This document shows positions 1 to 9,190 of a DNA stretch of 64,000 nt, piece by piece. This DNA is from SZAS-103 sp038226665. GTDB taxonomy: Bacteria > Pseudomonadota > Gammaproteobacteria > Xanthomonadales > Xanthomonadaceae. Both the position numbers and the translations under genes were made by a program. The notes below the pieces were generated by a model, which worked only from the letters and a program-made list of their open reading frames with translations, did not search any database and was not told where the DNA came from. Within the stretch, counting starts at the first letter, position 1; each line of letters starts with the position of its first letter. The stretch covers positions 40,855-104,854 of the forward strand of contig JBBRQI010000008.1 in assembly GCA_038226665.1 (NCBI GenBank). Direction: 5' to 3'.

Positions 1-292
1 TCAAGCTTTGCACGCAAGGCGGCGTGCGGCCGGTATGCGCGCATGGTTCCAGCGTGACGTAAGCGGTCGCGCCGTGCGCACGGTCGCCGGCTTCGCGGAG
101 CGCGAACACTTCGGCATGCGGCTCACCGGCCAGTTGATGGAAACCTTCGCCGACGATTTCCTCGTCGTGCGCGATCACGCAGCCGACCATTGGGTTGGGC
201 TTGGTCGTGTACGCACCGCGTTCTGCAAGCCGCAAGGAGCGCGCCATCATCGCATGGTCGGTCGCGGAGAATGTGTTCGCTGCGCCGCTCAT
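1..292 (-). CDS. ribD: Riboflavin biosynthesis protein RibD, N-terminal part (cut by window start)
   Basis: Bifunctional pyrimidine deaminase/reductase of riboflavin synthesis; only the first 97 codons of the deaminase domain are in the window. Reading down from ATG at 292, the zinc-deaminase motifs are plain: HAEVFAL (zinc ligand His and catalytic Glu) and, near the edge, TLEPCAHTGRTPPC, which carries the two cysteine zinc ligands. The ATG begins on the base directly after the nrdR stop codon, so the two are almost certainly co-transcribed and translationally coupled in a glyA-nrdR-ribD operon, a common arrangement in this group. The reductase domain lies outside the window. Confidence 0.93.
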   Translation of the reverse strand, partial: MSGAANTFSATDHAMMARSLRLAERGAYTTKPNPMVGCVIAHDEEIVGEGFHQLAGEPHAEVFALREAGDRAHGATAYVTLEPCAHTGRTPPCVQSL

Positions 293-823
293 TCAGCGCT
301 TCGCCTTCGCGGGTTTCTCGGGCTGCGGCGGTTCGTCGAGCAACGGCAACTGCAGGCCTTCGAGTTCCGGCAGGTCGCGTTCTAGTTTCTCGATCTCGAG
401 ACGGAATGCGTGCACGTCCTCGAAGCGGCGATACACGGATGCGAAGCGGACGTAAGCGACCTGGTCGAGCAGTTTGAGTTCGGCCATCACGTGTTCGCCG
501 ACGCGCAACGAGTGCACTTCGCGCTCGCCGCTCATGCGCAGCGCGTGAATGACGTGACGCACGGCGGTGTCGATCTGCTCGGGCGACACGGGCCGTTTCT
601 GCAAGGCACGCTCGAAACTCGTGCGCAGCTTGGCTTCGTCGAACGCTTCGCGGCGGTCATCGTTCTTGACGATCGCTGGCAGCTTGATCTCGGCATTCTC
701 GTAGGTGTTGAAGCGCTCGCTGCAAGCCGGACATTCGCGCCGCCGACGCACGGTCGCACCGTCCTCAGTCAATCGCGAGTCGATCACGCGTGTGTCTTCG
801 TGCTGGCAGAAGGGGCAGTGCAT
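293..823 (-). CDS. nrdR: Transcriptional repressor NrdR
   Basis: Nucleotide-sensing repressor of ribonucleotide reductase genes. The 176-residue product starts MHCPFC and carries a four-cysteine zinc ribbon (CPFC near residue 3, CPAC near residue 31), followed by an ATP-cone domain (about residues 45-140) that senses ATP/dATP. The tail after about residue 150 is charged and proline-rich, making the protein slightly longer than the usual 150-160 residues. It lies 3 bases after the glyA stop and abuts ribD, so it is probably the middle gene of one transcript. Targets, typically NrdR boxes upstream of nrd genes, are not visible in this window. Confidence 0.96.
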   Translation of the reverse strand: MHCPFCQHEDTRVIDSRLTEDGATVRRRRECPACSERFNTYENAEIKLPAIVKNDDRREAFDEAKLRTSFERALQKRPVSPEQIDTAVRHVIHALRMSGEREVHSLRVGEHVMAELKLLDQVAYVRFASVYRRFEDVHAFRLEIEKLERDLPELEGLQLPLLDEPPQPEKPAKAKR

Positions 824-826
824 TCC

Positions 827-2080
827 TCAGCCGTAAACCGGATACTTCTTGCACTGCGCGGTCACTTTCTCGCGCACGGCAGCAATCGCATTTTCGTCTG
901 CGGGCGCATCCAGCACATCGCAGATCCAGTTCGCGAGATCGATGCAATCCTGTTCGACGTAACCGCGCGTCGTCACCGCCGGCGTGCCCAGTCGCAATCC
1001 CGAGGTCACGAATGGCGAACGTGGATCATTCGGCACGGCATTCTTGTTGACGGTGATGTGCGCCTTGCCGAGCGAAGCTTCGGCGTCCTTGCCGGTGAGG
1101 TCGCGGCCGATCATGTCGACGAGGAACAAATGATTTTTCGTTCCGCCGGAAACGACCTTGTAGCCGCGCGCGATAAACGTGTTCGCCATCGCTTGCGCAT
1201 TGGTCACGACTTGCGCTTGGTATTGCTTGAATTCCGGCTCCAGCGCTTCCTTGAACGCGACCGCCTTGGCCGCGATTACGTGCATCAGCGGACCGCCCTG
1301 GATGCCGGGGAAAACGATGCTCTGCAATTTCTTGACCATGTCCTCGGACGCACCTTTCGCGACGATGATGCCGCCCCGCGGTCCGCGCAAGGTCTTGTGC
1401 GTGGTCGAGGTCACGACATGTGCGTGCGGCAGCGGACTCGGGTACACGCCCGCAGCGATCAGGCCTGCGACGTGCGCCATGTCCACGAAGAAGATCGCGC
1501 CGACGGAATCAGCGATCTGCCGCATACGCGCCCAGTCCACGACCTGCGAATAGGCGCTGAAGCCGCCGACGAGCATCTTCGGCTGGTGCTCGGTCGCAAG
1601 GCGCTGCATTTCGTCGTAATCGATCTGCCCGGTCGCATCGACGCCGTACTGCACCGCGTTGAACAACTTGCCGCTGATATTGACCTTGGCGCCGTGCGTG
1701 AGGTGGCCGCCATGCGCGAGCGACATGCCGAGAATCGTGTCGCCAGGCTGCAGCAGCGCGAGGTACACGGCCTGGTTCGCCTGCGAGCCCGAATGCGGCT
1801 GGACATTTGCATAATCCGCTTCGAAAAGCTGCTTGACGCGTTCGATCGCGAGGCGTTCGGCGACATCGACGAATTCGCAGCCGCCGTAATAGCGCTTGCC
1901 CGGATAACCTTCTGCGTACTTGTTGGTCAGCACGCTGCCCTGCGCTTCCAGCACGCGCGGACTCGTGTAGTTTTCCGAGGCGATCAGCTCGACGTGGTCT
2001 TCCTGGCGCTGGCGCTCGTCCGCGATGGCTTGCGCGAGTTCGGGGTCGTAACCTTCGATGCGGCTGTCGCGGGGGAACAT
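827..2080 (-). CDS. glyA: Serine hydroxymethyltransferase
   Basis: PLP enzyme converting serine plus tetrahydrofolate to glycine plus 5,10-methylene-THF, the main one-carbon source. The product is 417 residues, the same as the E. coli enzyme, when started at the ATG at 2080 (MFPRDSRIEGYD). The open frame continues upstream without homology, so that extension is rejected. The PLP lysine motif TSTTHKTLRGPRGG is intact, as is the N-terminal VELIASENYTS segment. It is the first gene of the minus-strand glyA-nrdR-ribD group and is divergent from ettA across about 170 bp that must hold both promoters. Confidence 0.97.
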   Translation of the reverse strand: MFPRDSRIEGYDPELAQAIADERQRQEDHVELIASENYTSPRVLEAQGSVLTNKYAEGYPGKRYYGGCEFVDVAERLAIERVKQLFEADYANVQPHSGSQANQAVYLALLQPGDTILGMSLAHGGHLTHGAKVNISGKLFNAVQYGVDATGQIDYDEMQRLATEHQPKMLVGGFSAYSQVVDWARMRQIADSVGAIFFVDMAHVAGLIAAGVYPSPLPHAHVVTSTTHKTLRGPRGGIIVAKGASEDMVKKLQSIVFPGIQGGPLMHVIAAKAVAFKEALEPEFKQYQAQVVTNAQAMANTFIARGYKVVSGGTKNHLFLVDMIGRDLTGKDAEASLGKAHITVNKNAVPNDPRSPFVTSGLRLGTPAVTTRGYVEQDCIDLANWICDVLDAPADENAIAAVREKVTAQCKKYPVYG

Positions 2081-2248
2081 GGGCTCGAACCTCGAAACGG
2101 ATGGCAAGACGCAAAGTGTAGCGTTGACGCGCCTTTGCAGCCACAAGCGGTAGCGCTGGCGGCACGCTTGCGGGATAATCGGAGGCATTCCAAGACCTGT
2201 CCGGTCGCCCGCCTCGCGGGCCGGCCTTGTCATCCTGCGGAGCACACA

Positions 2249-3910
2249 ATGCAATACATCTACACCATGATCGGCGTGTCCAAGATCGTGCCGCCGAAGC
2301 GGCAGATCATCAAGGACATCTCGCTGTCGTTCTTCCCGGGCGCCAAGATCGGCCTGCTCGGCCTCAACGGCGCTGGCAAGTCCACCGTGCTGCGCATCAT
2401 GGCCGGCATCGACACGGATTTCCTTGGCGAAGCGCGACCGCAGCCCGGCATCAAGATCGGCTACCTCGAACAGGAGCCACGCCTGAATCCCGACCACACG
2501 GTGCGCGAAGCGGTCGAGGAAGGCGTCGGCGAATTACTGCATGCGCAGGACATGCTCGACCAGGTGTACGCGGCCTACGCCGAGGAAGGCGCGGACTTCG
2601 ACAAGCTCGCCGCGCAGCAGCAGCGGCTGGAGGCGATCCTCGCCGCCGGCAATGCCGAGACCCTCGAGCACCAGCTCGAAATCGCCGCCGACGCGCTGCG
2701 CATTCCGCCATGGGATGCCAACGTGGGCAAGCTGTCAGGCGGCGAGAAGCGCCGTGTCGCACTGTGCCGGCTGCTGCTGTCGAAGCCCGACATGCTGCTG
2801 CTCGACGAACCGACCAACCATCTCGACGCCGAGTCGGTCGAATGGCTGGAACAATTCCTCGCCCGCTTCCCCGGCACCGTCGTCGCGGTCACCCATGACC
2901 GTTACTTCCTCGACAACGTCGCCGAATGGATCCTCGAACTCGATCGCGGCCGCGGCATCCCGTGGAAAGGCAACTACACCGCGTGGCTGGAACAGAAGTC
3001 CGAACGCCTCAAGCTCGAGGAGTCGCAGGAAAAGTCGCGGCAGAAGGCGCTGGCCAAGGAACTCGAATGGGTCCGCCAGAACGCCAAGGGCGGCCGCAGC
3101 AAGGGCAAGGCGCGCCTGCAGCGCTTCGAGGAACTGAACTCAGTCGAATACCAGAAGCGCAACGAGACCAACGAGCTTTTCATCCCGCCCGGCGAGCGGC
3201 TCGGCGACAAGGTGATCGAGCTCAAGAACGTCAGCAAGTCGTTCGGCGACCGCATGCTGATCGACGACCTGAGCATCCAGATTCCGCCCGGCGCGATCGT
3301 CGGCATCATCGGCCCGAACGGCGCCGGCAAGTCGACCTTGTTCAAGTTGATCATCGGCCAGGAAAAGCCGGACAAGGGCGAAGTCGTGATCGGCCACACG
3401 GTCAAGGTCGCGTACGTCGACCAGAGCCGCGAGAAGCTCGCGGGCGACAAGAACGTCTGGCAAGAAGTGTCGGGCGGCGCCGACATCATCAGCATCGGCA
3501 AGGTCGAGATCCAGTCGCGCGCGTACATCGGCCGCTTCAACTTCAAGGGCGGCGACCAGCAGAAACTGGTCGGCACCCTGTCGGGTGGCGAGCGAGGACG
3601 CTTGCATCTCGCGAAGACGTTGTTGCAGGGCGGCAACGTGCTGCTGCTCGACGAACCATCCAACGACCTCGACATCGAGACCCTGCGCGCGCTCGAAGAC
3701 GCCCTGCTCGAGTTCCCCGGCTGCACCATGGTGATCTCGCACGACCGCTGGTTCCTCGACCGCATCGCGACCCACATCCTCGCGTTCGAGGGCGACTCGC
3801 ACGTCGAGTTCTTCCAGGGCAACTACCGCGAATACGAAGAGGACAAGCGCCGCCGCCTCGGCGAGGAAGGCTCGCAGCCGCACCGGTTACGGTACAAGGC
3901 GTTGAAGTGA
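2249..3910 (+). CDS. ettA: Energy-dependent translational throttle protein EttA (ABC-F ATPase)
   Basis: Cytoplasmic ABC-F ATPase that binds the ribosomal E site and gates translation according to the ATP/ADP ratio. The 553-residue product starts at ATG 2249 (MQYIYTMIGVSK), matching the usual 555-residue family length. It has two nucleotide-binding domains: Walker A GLNGAGKST and GPNGAGKST, signatures LSGGEKRR and LSGGERGR, Walker B LLLDEPTNHLD and LLLDEPSNDLD. No membrane segments are present, and a charged linker joins the domains as in ABC-F proteins. The frame is open far upstream over the glyA/nrdR antisense strand, which is coincidental. pyrF follows 24 bases downstream. Confidence 0.96.
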   Translation: MQYIYTMIGVSKIVPPKRQIIKDISLSFFPGAKIGLLGLNGAGKSTVLRIMAGIDTDFLGEARPQPGIKIGYLEQEPRLNPDHTVREAVEEGVGELLHAQDMLDQVYAAYAEEGADFDKLAAQQQRLEAILAAGNAETLEHQLEIAADALRIPPWDANVGKLSGGEKRRVALCRLLLSKPDMLLLDEPTNHLDAESVEWLEQFLARFPGTVVAVTHDRYFLDNVAEWILELDRGRGIPWKGNYTAWLEQKSERLKLEESQEKSRQKALAKELEWVRQNAKGGRSKGKARLQRFEELNSVEYQKRNETNELFIPPGERLGDKVIELKNVSKSFGDRMLIDDLSIQIPPGAIVGIIGPNGAGKSTLFKLIIGQEKPDKGEVVIGHTVKVAYVDQSREKLAGDKNVWQEVSGGADIISIGKVEIQSRAYIGRFNFKGGDQQKLVGTLSGGERGRLHLAKTLLQGGNVLLLDEPSNDLDIETLRALEDALLEFPGCTMVISHDRWFLDRIATHILAFEGDSHVEFFQGNYREYEEDKRRRLGEEGSQPHRLRYKALK

Positions 3911-3934
3911 CGGATGGGAACTGAGGCAACGCGC

Positions 3935-4756
3935 ATGAGTTTCATCACGGCATTGAAAAACCGCTGGTCAGACGCAAACACCCTGGTCTGCGTCGGCCTC
4001 GACCCCGAGCCGACGAAATTCCCGGCGCACCTGCGCAACGAGCCCGACGCGGTATTCGCGTTCTGCCGCGCGATCGTCGATGCGACCGCCGATCTGGTCT
4101 GCTGCTTCAAGCCGCAGATCGCGCATTTCGCGGCGCTCGGCGTGGAAGATGCGTTGCAGCGATTGATCGCGCACATTCACGCCGCGCATCCGGGCGTGTC
4201 GGTGATCCTCGATGCCAAGCGCGGCGACATCGGCAGCACCGCGCAGAACTATGCGATCGAGGCGTTCGAACGCTACGGCGCGGATGCGGTGACGGCGAAT
4301 CCGTATCTGGGCCGCGATTCGGTGCAGCCTTTTCTCGACCGCGCCGACAAAGGCGTAGTGATCCTGTGCCGCACCTCGAATCCGGGCGCCGGCGATTTTC
4401 AGGACCTTGATGTCGGCGGTCGCCCGCTCTACCAGCGCGTCGCGGAAACCATCGCGCGCGACTGGAATGACAACGGCAACTGCGCCTTGGTCGTCGGTGC
4501 GACCTGGCCAGAACAACTGCGGGAAGTGCGCACGATCGCCGGCGACATGCCGCTGTTGATCCCTGGCGTCGGCGCGCAAGGCGGCGAGGTGCAAGCCGTG
4601 GTGACCAATGGCCGCACGAACGATGGCAACGGGCTGATCATCAGCTCTTCGCGCGCGATCCTCTACGCAAGTTCAGGCGTGGATTTCGCTGCTGCCGCAC
4701 GCGCGGCAACCATCGCATTGCGCGATACGATCAATCGCTATCGTTCAGGCGTATGA
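3935..4756 (+). CDS. pyrF: Orotidine 5'-phosphate decarboxylase (type 2)
   Basis: Final step of de novo UMP synthesis: decarboxylation of OMP. The 273-residue product carries the catalytic DAKRGDIGSTA motif at about residues 93-103, the signature of the longer type 2 family found in actinobacteria and some proteobacteria, in place of the shorter E. coli form. ATG 3935 (MSFITALKNRW) is preferred over an in-frame start at 3914 because a GAGG sequence precedes it at suitable spacing. The gap to ettA is short and there is no visible terminator, so read-through from ettA is likely. Confidence 0.95.
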   Translation: MSFITALKNRWSDANTLVCVGLDPEPTKFPAHLRNEPDAVFAFCRAIVDATADLVCCFKPQIAHFAALGVEDALQRLIAHIHAAHPGVSVILDAKRGDIGSTAQNYAIEAFERYGADAVTANPYLGRDSVQPFLDRADKGVVILCRTSNPGAGDFQDLDVGGRPLYQRVAETIARDWNDNGNCALVVGATWPEQLREVRTIAGDMPLLIPGVGAQGGEVQAVVTNGRTNDGNGLIISSSRAILYASSGVDFAAAARAATIALRDTINRYRSGV

Positions 4757-4957
4757 ACCCGAAATCTTGGCGGTTCAGACAAGCCCGGGAGTGCCGGCGC
4801 TATAGTGTTTCCCGTCGGGCGGCGCTCCATAGCCTAGAGGAATTGGGCAGTTAGGGTCGGTTGGTTTCCGGAAGGAATGAAGTCGATGTATCGAAGCACG
4901 CAGGACGCGATACGCGACGCCACCGAAAGCTTCATCAGCCTCATGTGAGGATCGGCA

Positions 4958-5929
4958 ATGCACACTCTGGTCAAAATTTTCCTGGCACTACTGCTTCTTG
5001 CTGCAAGCAAGAGCGCGTTCGCGATCGCGGTCAGCCAGAAAAATATCTGCAGCGGCACCCAAGTGCCTTCGGGATGGGTGATTGCGAACAAGACGTGGAG
5101 CCGAAACACTTGCGGCAATCCCGCCACCCCGCAAGGCAATCTGTGGTTGATCGAGGAATACGACAACCTGCCGGTTGGCGCGCCCTTGACGATGTGCGCC
5201 TTTTCTTCGCCGACTCCAGCGGGATGGGCTCCTACGTCCTTTCAGTGGAACCCTTCGCTGTGCGGCGCGCAATTCGGCACGCAAACCAGCCCCTACAACA
5301 CGATCACGATGCGTTACGTGTCCTGTACGAATGAGGCCAGCAAGCTCTGTTACCCATCGCAGGCGCAATTTGCGGTGATCTCGGCGTTGCCAAAGACGGT
5401 GCCCATTCCATACGGTCAAAGCACCGGTTCGACCGTGATCGGCTGGTTCGCGCCGATTCCGGTTTGCGTGTGGGTGCGTGCAGGCGATGCGGCCGCGCAA
5501 TTGTGGAGTTGCGCGGGCAATTACTCCGTGCAGACGTGGCCGTACGCTAGCCCGGGGGTGAGCCAGACGTTCATGGTCAGTCCCAGCTCGACCTCGACTT
5601 CACCGCTGCTCGCTTCTGTCGTCGTCAAGGGCGTGGAAGGATCTGCTCCGAAAATTTCTGCGTCGCCGACCACGGTCACGATTCCGGCAGGCAAGACCGC
5701 CGGCAGCACGACGGTTTCGTACAATCTTTCAGGATCGGATTACCCGGCCATGTGCATCTGGGTTTCCAACAATGGCGGTACGCCACAGCTATGGGCCTGT
5801 GGTGACGGCACGAAATTCTCGCAGGCCTGGCCATACGTGCCGAAGGGCGGGAAATCCATCTTCTGGTTGAATACAAGCCTCACATCGTCGTCGCAAATAC
5901 TCGCTTCCGTTGTCGTGACCGGGAACTAG
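4958..5929 (+). CDS. Secreted cysteine-containing protein with a duplicated C-terminal module, function unknown
   Basis: I do not recognise a named family. Residues 1-22 form a clear signal peptide (hydrophobic LALLLLAAS core, AFA cleavage region), preceded by a GAGGAT ribosome site, so the 323-residue protein is exported. The N-terminal part has paired CxxxxxPxGW...C motifs (about residues 31-52 and 79-101). The C-terminal 185 residues are two copies of one module (about 138-228 and 231-323): each has a Thr/Pro/Gly strand, a C-V/I-W-V core, QLW-C, WPY and a terminal LASVVV. The pattern suggests disulfide-bonded beta modules. It stands alone, tail to tail with a glycosyltransferase. It could be a substrate of the nearby type II secretion system, but that is inference. 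Confidence 0.8.
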   Translation: MHTLVKIFLALLLLAASKSAFAIAVSQKNICSGTQVPSGWVIANKTWSRNTCGNPATPQGNLWLIEEYDNLPVGAPLTMCAFSSPTPAGWAPTSFQWNPSLCGAQFGTQTSPYNTITMRYVSCTNEASKLCYPSQAQFAVISALPKTVPIPYGQSTGSTVIGWFAPIPVCVWVRAGDAAAQLWSCAGNYSVQTWPYASPGVSQTFMVSPSSTSTSPLLASVVVKGVEGSAPKISASPTTVTIPAGKTAGSTTVSYNLSGSDYPAMCIWVSNNGGTPQLWACGDGTKFSQAWPYVPKGGKSIFWLNTSLTSSSQILASVVVTGN

Positions 5930-5938
5930 CAGTTGCGC

Positions 5939-6796
5939 TTATCGCCGGACGCGAGCGCGCGCGAAAGCGCGTGGCGCGGCGATGAAGCAATGCGCCCATA
6001 GCGCGCACCACAAAACCGCGCGCATCGGCAGCGAAGTCTGCGACGCTTCGAACTTGCTGAAGTAACGCCACATTCCGCGATGCTTCTGCCACTCGACCCA
6101 CAGCGGTCGGCGACGGCTGGATACACCACGCAGATGCGTCACCCGCACGTCGTTCGCGATGCACACAGTAAAACCCGCATTGCGCACGCGCCGGCACAGA
6201 TCGAGGTCTTCGACGTGCAGTCGATAGCCGACATCGAAGCCGCCGACCTGCGCGAACACCTGCGTTGGCATCAGCATCAACGCGCCGGAGAGTGCATCCA
6301 CCGATTGCACGGCACTGCCATCACTCGCGATGTTCAACGCATCACGCGCGCCACCAGCGAACAGCACCTTGCGCAACGACGGATCGCGACGTCGCACGGC
6401 CGCGTCCTCGACTCCATCGCCATCGACCTGCACGCAGCCGAGCGCGCCAAGTTTCGGTGCCGCGTTCGCATGCGCGAGCAAGCGCGCAAACGTGTCGCGT
6501 TCGACCATGCAATCCGGATTCACGAACGCAAGCCACGGCTGCGCGCAGTGCGCCGCGCCGTTATTGCACGCGGTCGCGAAGCCGGGATTCCCGGGATCGA
6601 CGCGCAGCGTCACCCGCAAGTCGGTTTCGGAAAACGGCAGCGCGCGCGCGACGGTGTCGTCGTCGGAGCCGTTGTCGATCAACACGATTTCGGCGATTTC
6701 CGGGGTTGCCAACAAACGTTGCAGGCACTCGACGATCGTGGTCGCACTGCAATGCGTGATGACGACGACGCGGATGTTACCGGGCGTTTCAGTCAT
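5939..6796 (-). CDS. Family 2 glycosyltransferase (rhamnosyltransferase-like)
   Basis: Cytoplasmic GT-A fold sugar transferase of 285 residues. It opens with a nucleotide-binding strand (VVVITHCSATTIVECL), followed by IVLIDNGSDDDT, a DPGNPGFATACNNG segment and FVNPDC in the DXD position. These are typical of WbbL/RfbF-type rhamnosyltransferases. Donor and acceptor cannot be read from sequence. It starts 78 bases after the gspD stop on the same strand and may be transcribed as the last gene of the type II secretion operon, although no functional link is known. A surface-glycan role is the natural guess. Confidence 0.85.
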   Translation of the reverse strand: MTETPGNIRVVVITHCSATTIVECLQRLLATPEIAEIVLIDNGSDDDTVARALPFSETDLRVTLRVDPGNPGFATACNNGAAHCAQPWLAFVNPDCMVERDTFARLLAHANAAPKLGALGCVQVDGDGVEDAAVRRRDPSLRKVLFAGGARDALNIASDGSAVQSVDALSGALMLMPTQVFAQVGGFDVGYRLHVEDLDLCRRVRNAGFTVCIANDVRVTHLRGVSSRRRPLWVEWQKHRGMWRYFSKFEASQTSLPMRAVLWCALWAHCFIAAPRAFARARVRR

Positions 6797-6874
6797 GCGT
6801 TTCGCGTGCGGCGCAGCAATCGCGATGCGCGAATCCGCGACCGGATTGCATGCGCGCCTTCACTCGATGCACCA

Positions 6875-9190
6875 TCATTTACCCTTGGGCGGCGGCGCTC
6901 GCAGCGGATCGAGCGCGCGGAAGCGGCTGCCGTATTCGTCGGTCAACTTGCGCGCATCGCTCGGGTCGCGGATCACGGTCGGGGTCACCAGCACGATCAC
7001 TTCCTCGCGTTCGTTGGTCACGCCCTGGGTGCCGAACAGCGCGCCGAGAACCGGAATCCGGCTCAGGTACGGCACGCCATTGCTGTTGGTTCCCTTGGTT
7101 TCCTTGATGAGTCCGGCAAGGACGACGGTTTCGCCGCTTTGCACGGCGACCGAGGTCTTGAGCTTGCGATCGTCGACGCTGATGTTGCCGGCGATGGTCG
7201 GCCCCGACGTGCTCGGCGAACTCACGTCCTGGGTGATATCCATGAACACCATGCCATTGCTGGCAACGCGGGGTTTCACCTTCAGGCTCACGCCGGTCTG
7301 GCGAAACTGCACCTGGCTGTAGGTATTGAGGTTCGGATCGGTCTGCCCAGGCGGTAGCGGCGTGGGATTCACGCCCGATGAGGGGTTGAAGATCGTGCTT
7401 GCGACCGGAATCTGCGTGCCCGAATCGAAATCGGCCTCGACGTTGTTGCGCACCAGCAGCGATGGCGCCGACAGCACGCGCACCTTGGTGACCTGATCCA
7501 GAGCCTGCACGACCGCAAGCGAACTCGGGCCCAGGAAGGTGAAGCTCGCTCCCGGCGAGATCGGATCGCTCGGCGGCAGGATGCTGCCGGCGATCTCGCC
7601 GAAGCCATGACGGTGGGCGGCAATCGCGCGCAAGTTCAGGTCGGGAATCGCATTCTGGAAATACCAGGTGACGCCATAGCTCAGGTCGCCGGTCAGGTTG
7701 ACTTCGATCACCTGCGCTTCGATGTGCACCTGCAACGGCATTGCGTCGAGCCGGTCGATCGCGCGGCGGATCGACTCCCATTGCGCAGGCGTCGCGCGCA
7801 CGAGCAGCGAATTGCTGTCTTCGACCGAAGTGATGCTGACCCCGCTGCCGCCCTGCCCCTGCGTCGCATTCGCGCCCGAGCCGCCGGTACCGCTGGGGCC
7901 GCCATGCGCATTCGAGCTGTTCTGCGTCGGCGCCAGTGCCTGGGCAGCCAATGCCGCCGCAGGCTGGCTTCCCTTGTCGGAGCCGTAGGTACTGACCTCG
8001 ACCGGCTCAAGGCCGGGCATCGTCGATACCGGCGGCGTCGCCTGAGCCGGCGCAGCATTGCCGTACAGCGTGCCGAGCTGGGTGGAGAGGTCGCTCGCCT
8101 TCACGTTCTTGACCTCGTACACGTATAGCCGCGACGTCTGCCCGTCGCCCTGATCGAGGCGGTCGATCCAGCTCTGGATCTCGTTGAGGTAACGCGGCTG
8201 CGGGGTGATGACCAGCACTGCGTTGATGCCTTCCAGCGGCATGAAGCGGAACATCCCCGCGACCGGCGTCTTGCTGGTTTCGCCGAAGGCCTTGTCGAGC
8301 TGGGTGACCATGTTGACCGCACCGGTCTGTTGCAGCGGGAACACGCCGACCGACATCCCGGCGAGCCAATCGACGTCGAAGATCTGGACCGTGCGCAGAT
8401 AATTCTCGAGTTCGGCGCGCGTCCCGGCAAGAACGATCAAATTGCGCGCCGAATCGACGTTGACGATCGCGTTCGTGCGCGCGTACGGCTTGAGCAGCTT
8501 CTCCATCTCGGTCGCGGAAATGAAATGCAGCGGCACCGCGCGTACTTCGTAGCCGCGCACGTTGCCGATCGGACCGGTGTGCGGGCCGAGGTTGCCGGAA
8601 ACCAGCGCCTGGTCGGCCGGCACGATGTTGTAGCGACCGTCGGCGTAGATCATCCGCGCGTTGTTCCAGCCCAGCACCATCTCCAGCAGGGACAGCGCCT
8701 GGTTGCCATCGACCGGACTCGGCGTGGACAAGGTGACGGTTCCATGCACGCCGGGCGAAATCACGTAGTTCTTCTGCAGCAGGTCGCCGAGGATCGCCTT
8801 GATCACGGCATTCAACGATTCGCCCTCGAAATTGAAGGTCGTCTGGCCCGCGCCGCTATTGCCGCGTCCGGGCGGCGGCGCCGAAGCCGCACCGATATCG
8901 ATGGTTTGCCCGGTACCGGCGTGGATGGTCGGCGGAATGCGTGGTGGCGGCTTGCTCTCGAAGGATTTGCTGTCGTCGCTGGCGATCGCCTTCGCTGCTG
9001 GCGGCGGCAGCACGGCGGCGCGATCCATGCGCGGGCGCGGTGGACTGACACAGCCGGCCAATAAGGTCAGCAGGATGCAGCACAATGTCGTCGCCATCGC
9101 GTTGCGGCAGCGGGGCGTGCATGCAGGGCCGCGCGCCGATGCTGCGCGCCGGGATTGCCGAATCGTTTCGATGAACATCATGCGCGTCAC
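6875..9190 (-). CDS. gspD: Type II secretion system secretin GspD (XpsD)
   Basis: Outer-membrane secretin pore of the type II secretion system. The 771-residue product starts at GTG 9190, which overlaps the stop of the preceding gene. The hydrophobic leader and lipobox (LLTLLAGC, about residues 40-47) imply an outer-membrane lipoprotein, as for Xanthomonas XpsD. An alternative ATG at 9097 would begin right at the hydrophobic core and lose the arginine-rich n-region. N-domains (residues about 115-450) precede a Gly/Ser-rich linker; the secretin domain follows, with VRVLSAPSLLVRNN, IPVASTIF and the conserved VLAGLIKE region near the C-terminus. No separate pilotin gene is seen. Confidence 0.95.
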   Translation of the reverse strand: MTRMMFIETIRQSRRAASARGPACTPRCRNAMATTLCCILLTLLAGCVSPPRPRMDRAAVLPPPAAKAIASDDSKSFESKPPPRIPPTIHAGTGQTIDIGAASAPPPGRGNSGAGQTTFNFEGESLNAVIKAILGDLLQKNYVISPGVHGTVTLSTPSPVDGNQALSLLEMVLGWNNARMIYADGRYNIVPADQALVSGNLGPHTGPIGNVRGYEVRAVPLHFISATEMEKLLKPYARTNAIVNVDSARNLIVLAGTRAELENYLRTVQIFDVDWLAGMSVGVFPLQQTGAVNMVTQLDKAFGETSKTPVAGMFRFMPLEGINAVLVITPQPRYLNEIQSWIDRLDQGDGQTSRLYVYEVKNVKASDLSTQLGTLYGNAAPAQATPPVSTMPGLEPVEVSTYGSDKGSQPAAALAAQALAPTQNSSNAHGGPSGTGGSGANATQGQGGSGVSITSVEDSNSLLVRATPAQWESIRRAIDRLDAMPLQVHIEAQVIEVNLTGDLSYGVTWYFQNAIPDLNLRAIAAHRHGFGEIAGSILPPSDPISPGASFTFLGPSSLAVVQALDQVTKVRVLSAPSLLVRNNVEADFDSGTQIPVASTIFNPSSGVNPTPLPPGQTDPNLNTYSQVQFRQTGVSLKVKPRVASNGMVFMDITQDVSSPSTSGPTIAGNISVDDRKLKTSVAVQSGETVVLAGLIKETKGTNSNGVPYLSRIPVLGALFGTQGVTNEREEVIVLVTPTVIRDPSDARKLTDEYGSRFRALDPLRAPPPKGK

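Noticed and set aside
410..2248. Long plus-strand open frame joined to ettA
   Set aside because: It is antisense to nrdR and glyA, has no family signature, and is a by-product of high GC. EttA similarity begins exactly at 2249.
2081..2248. Glycine riboswitch upstream of glyA
   Set aside because: The 168-bp divergent region is too short for a tandem glycine riboswitch plus two promoters, and no matching conserved core was found.
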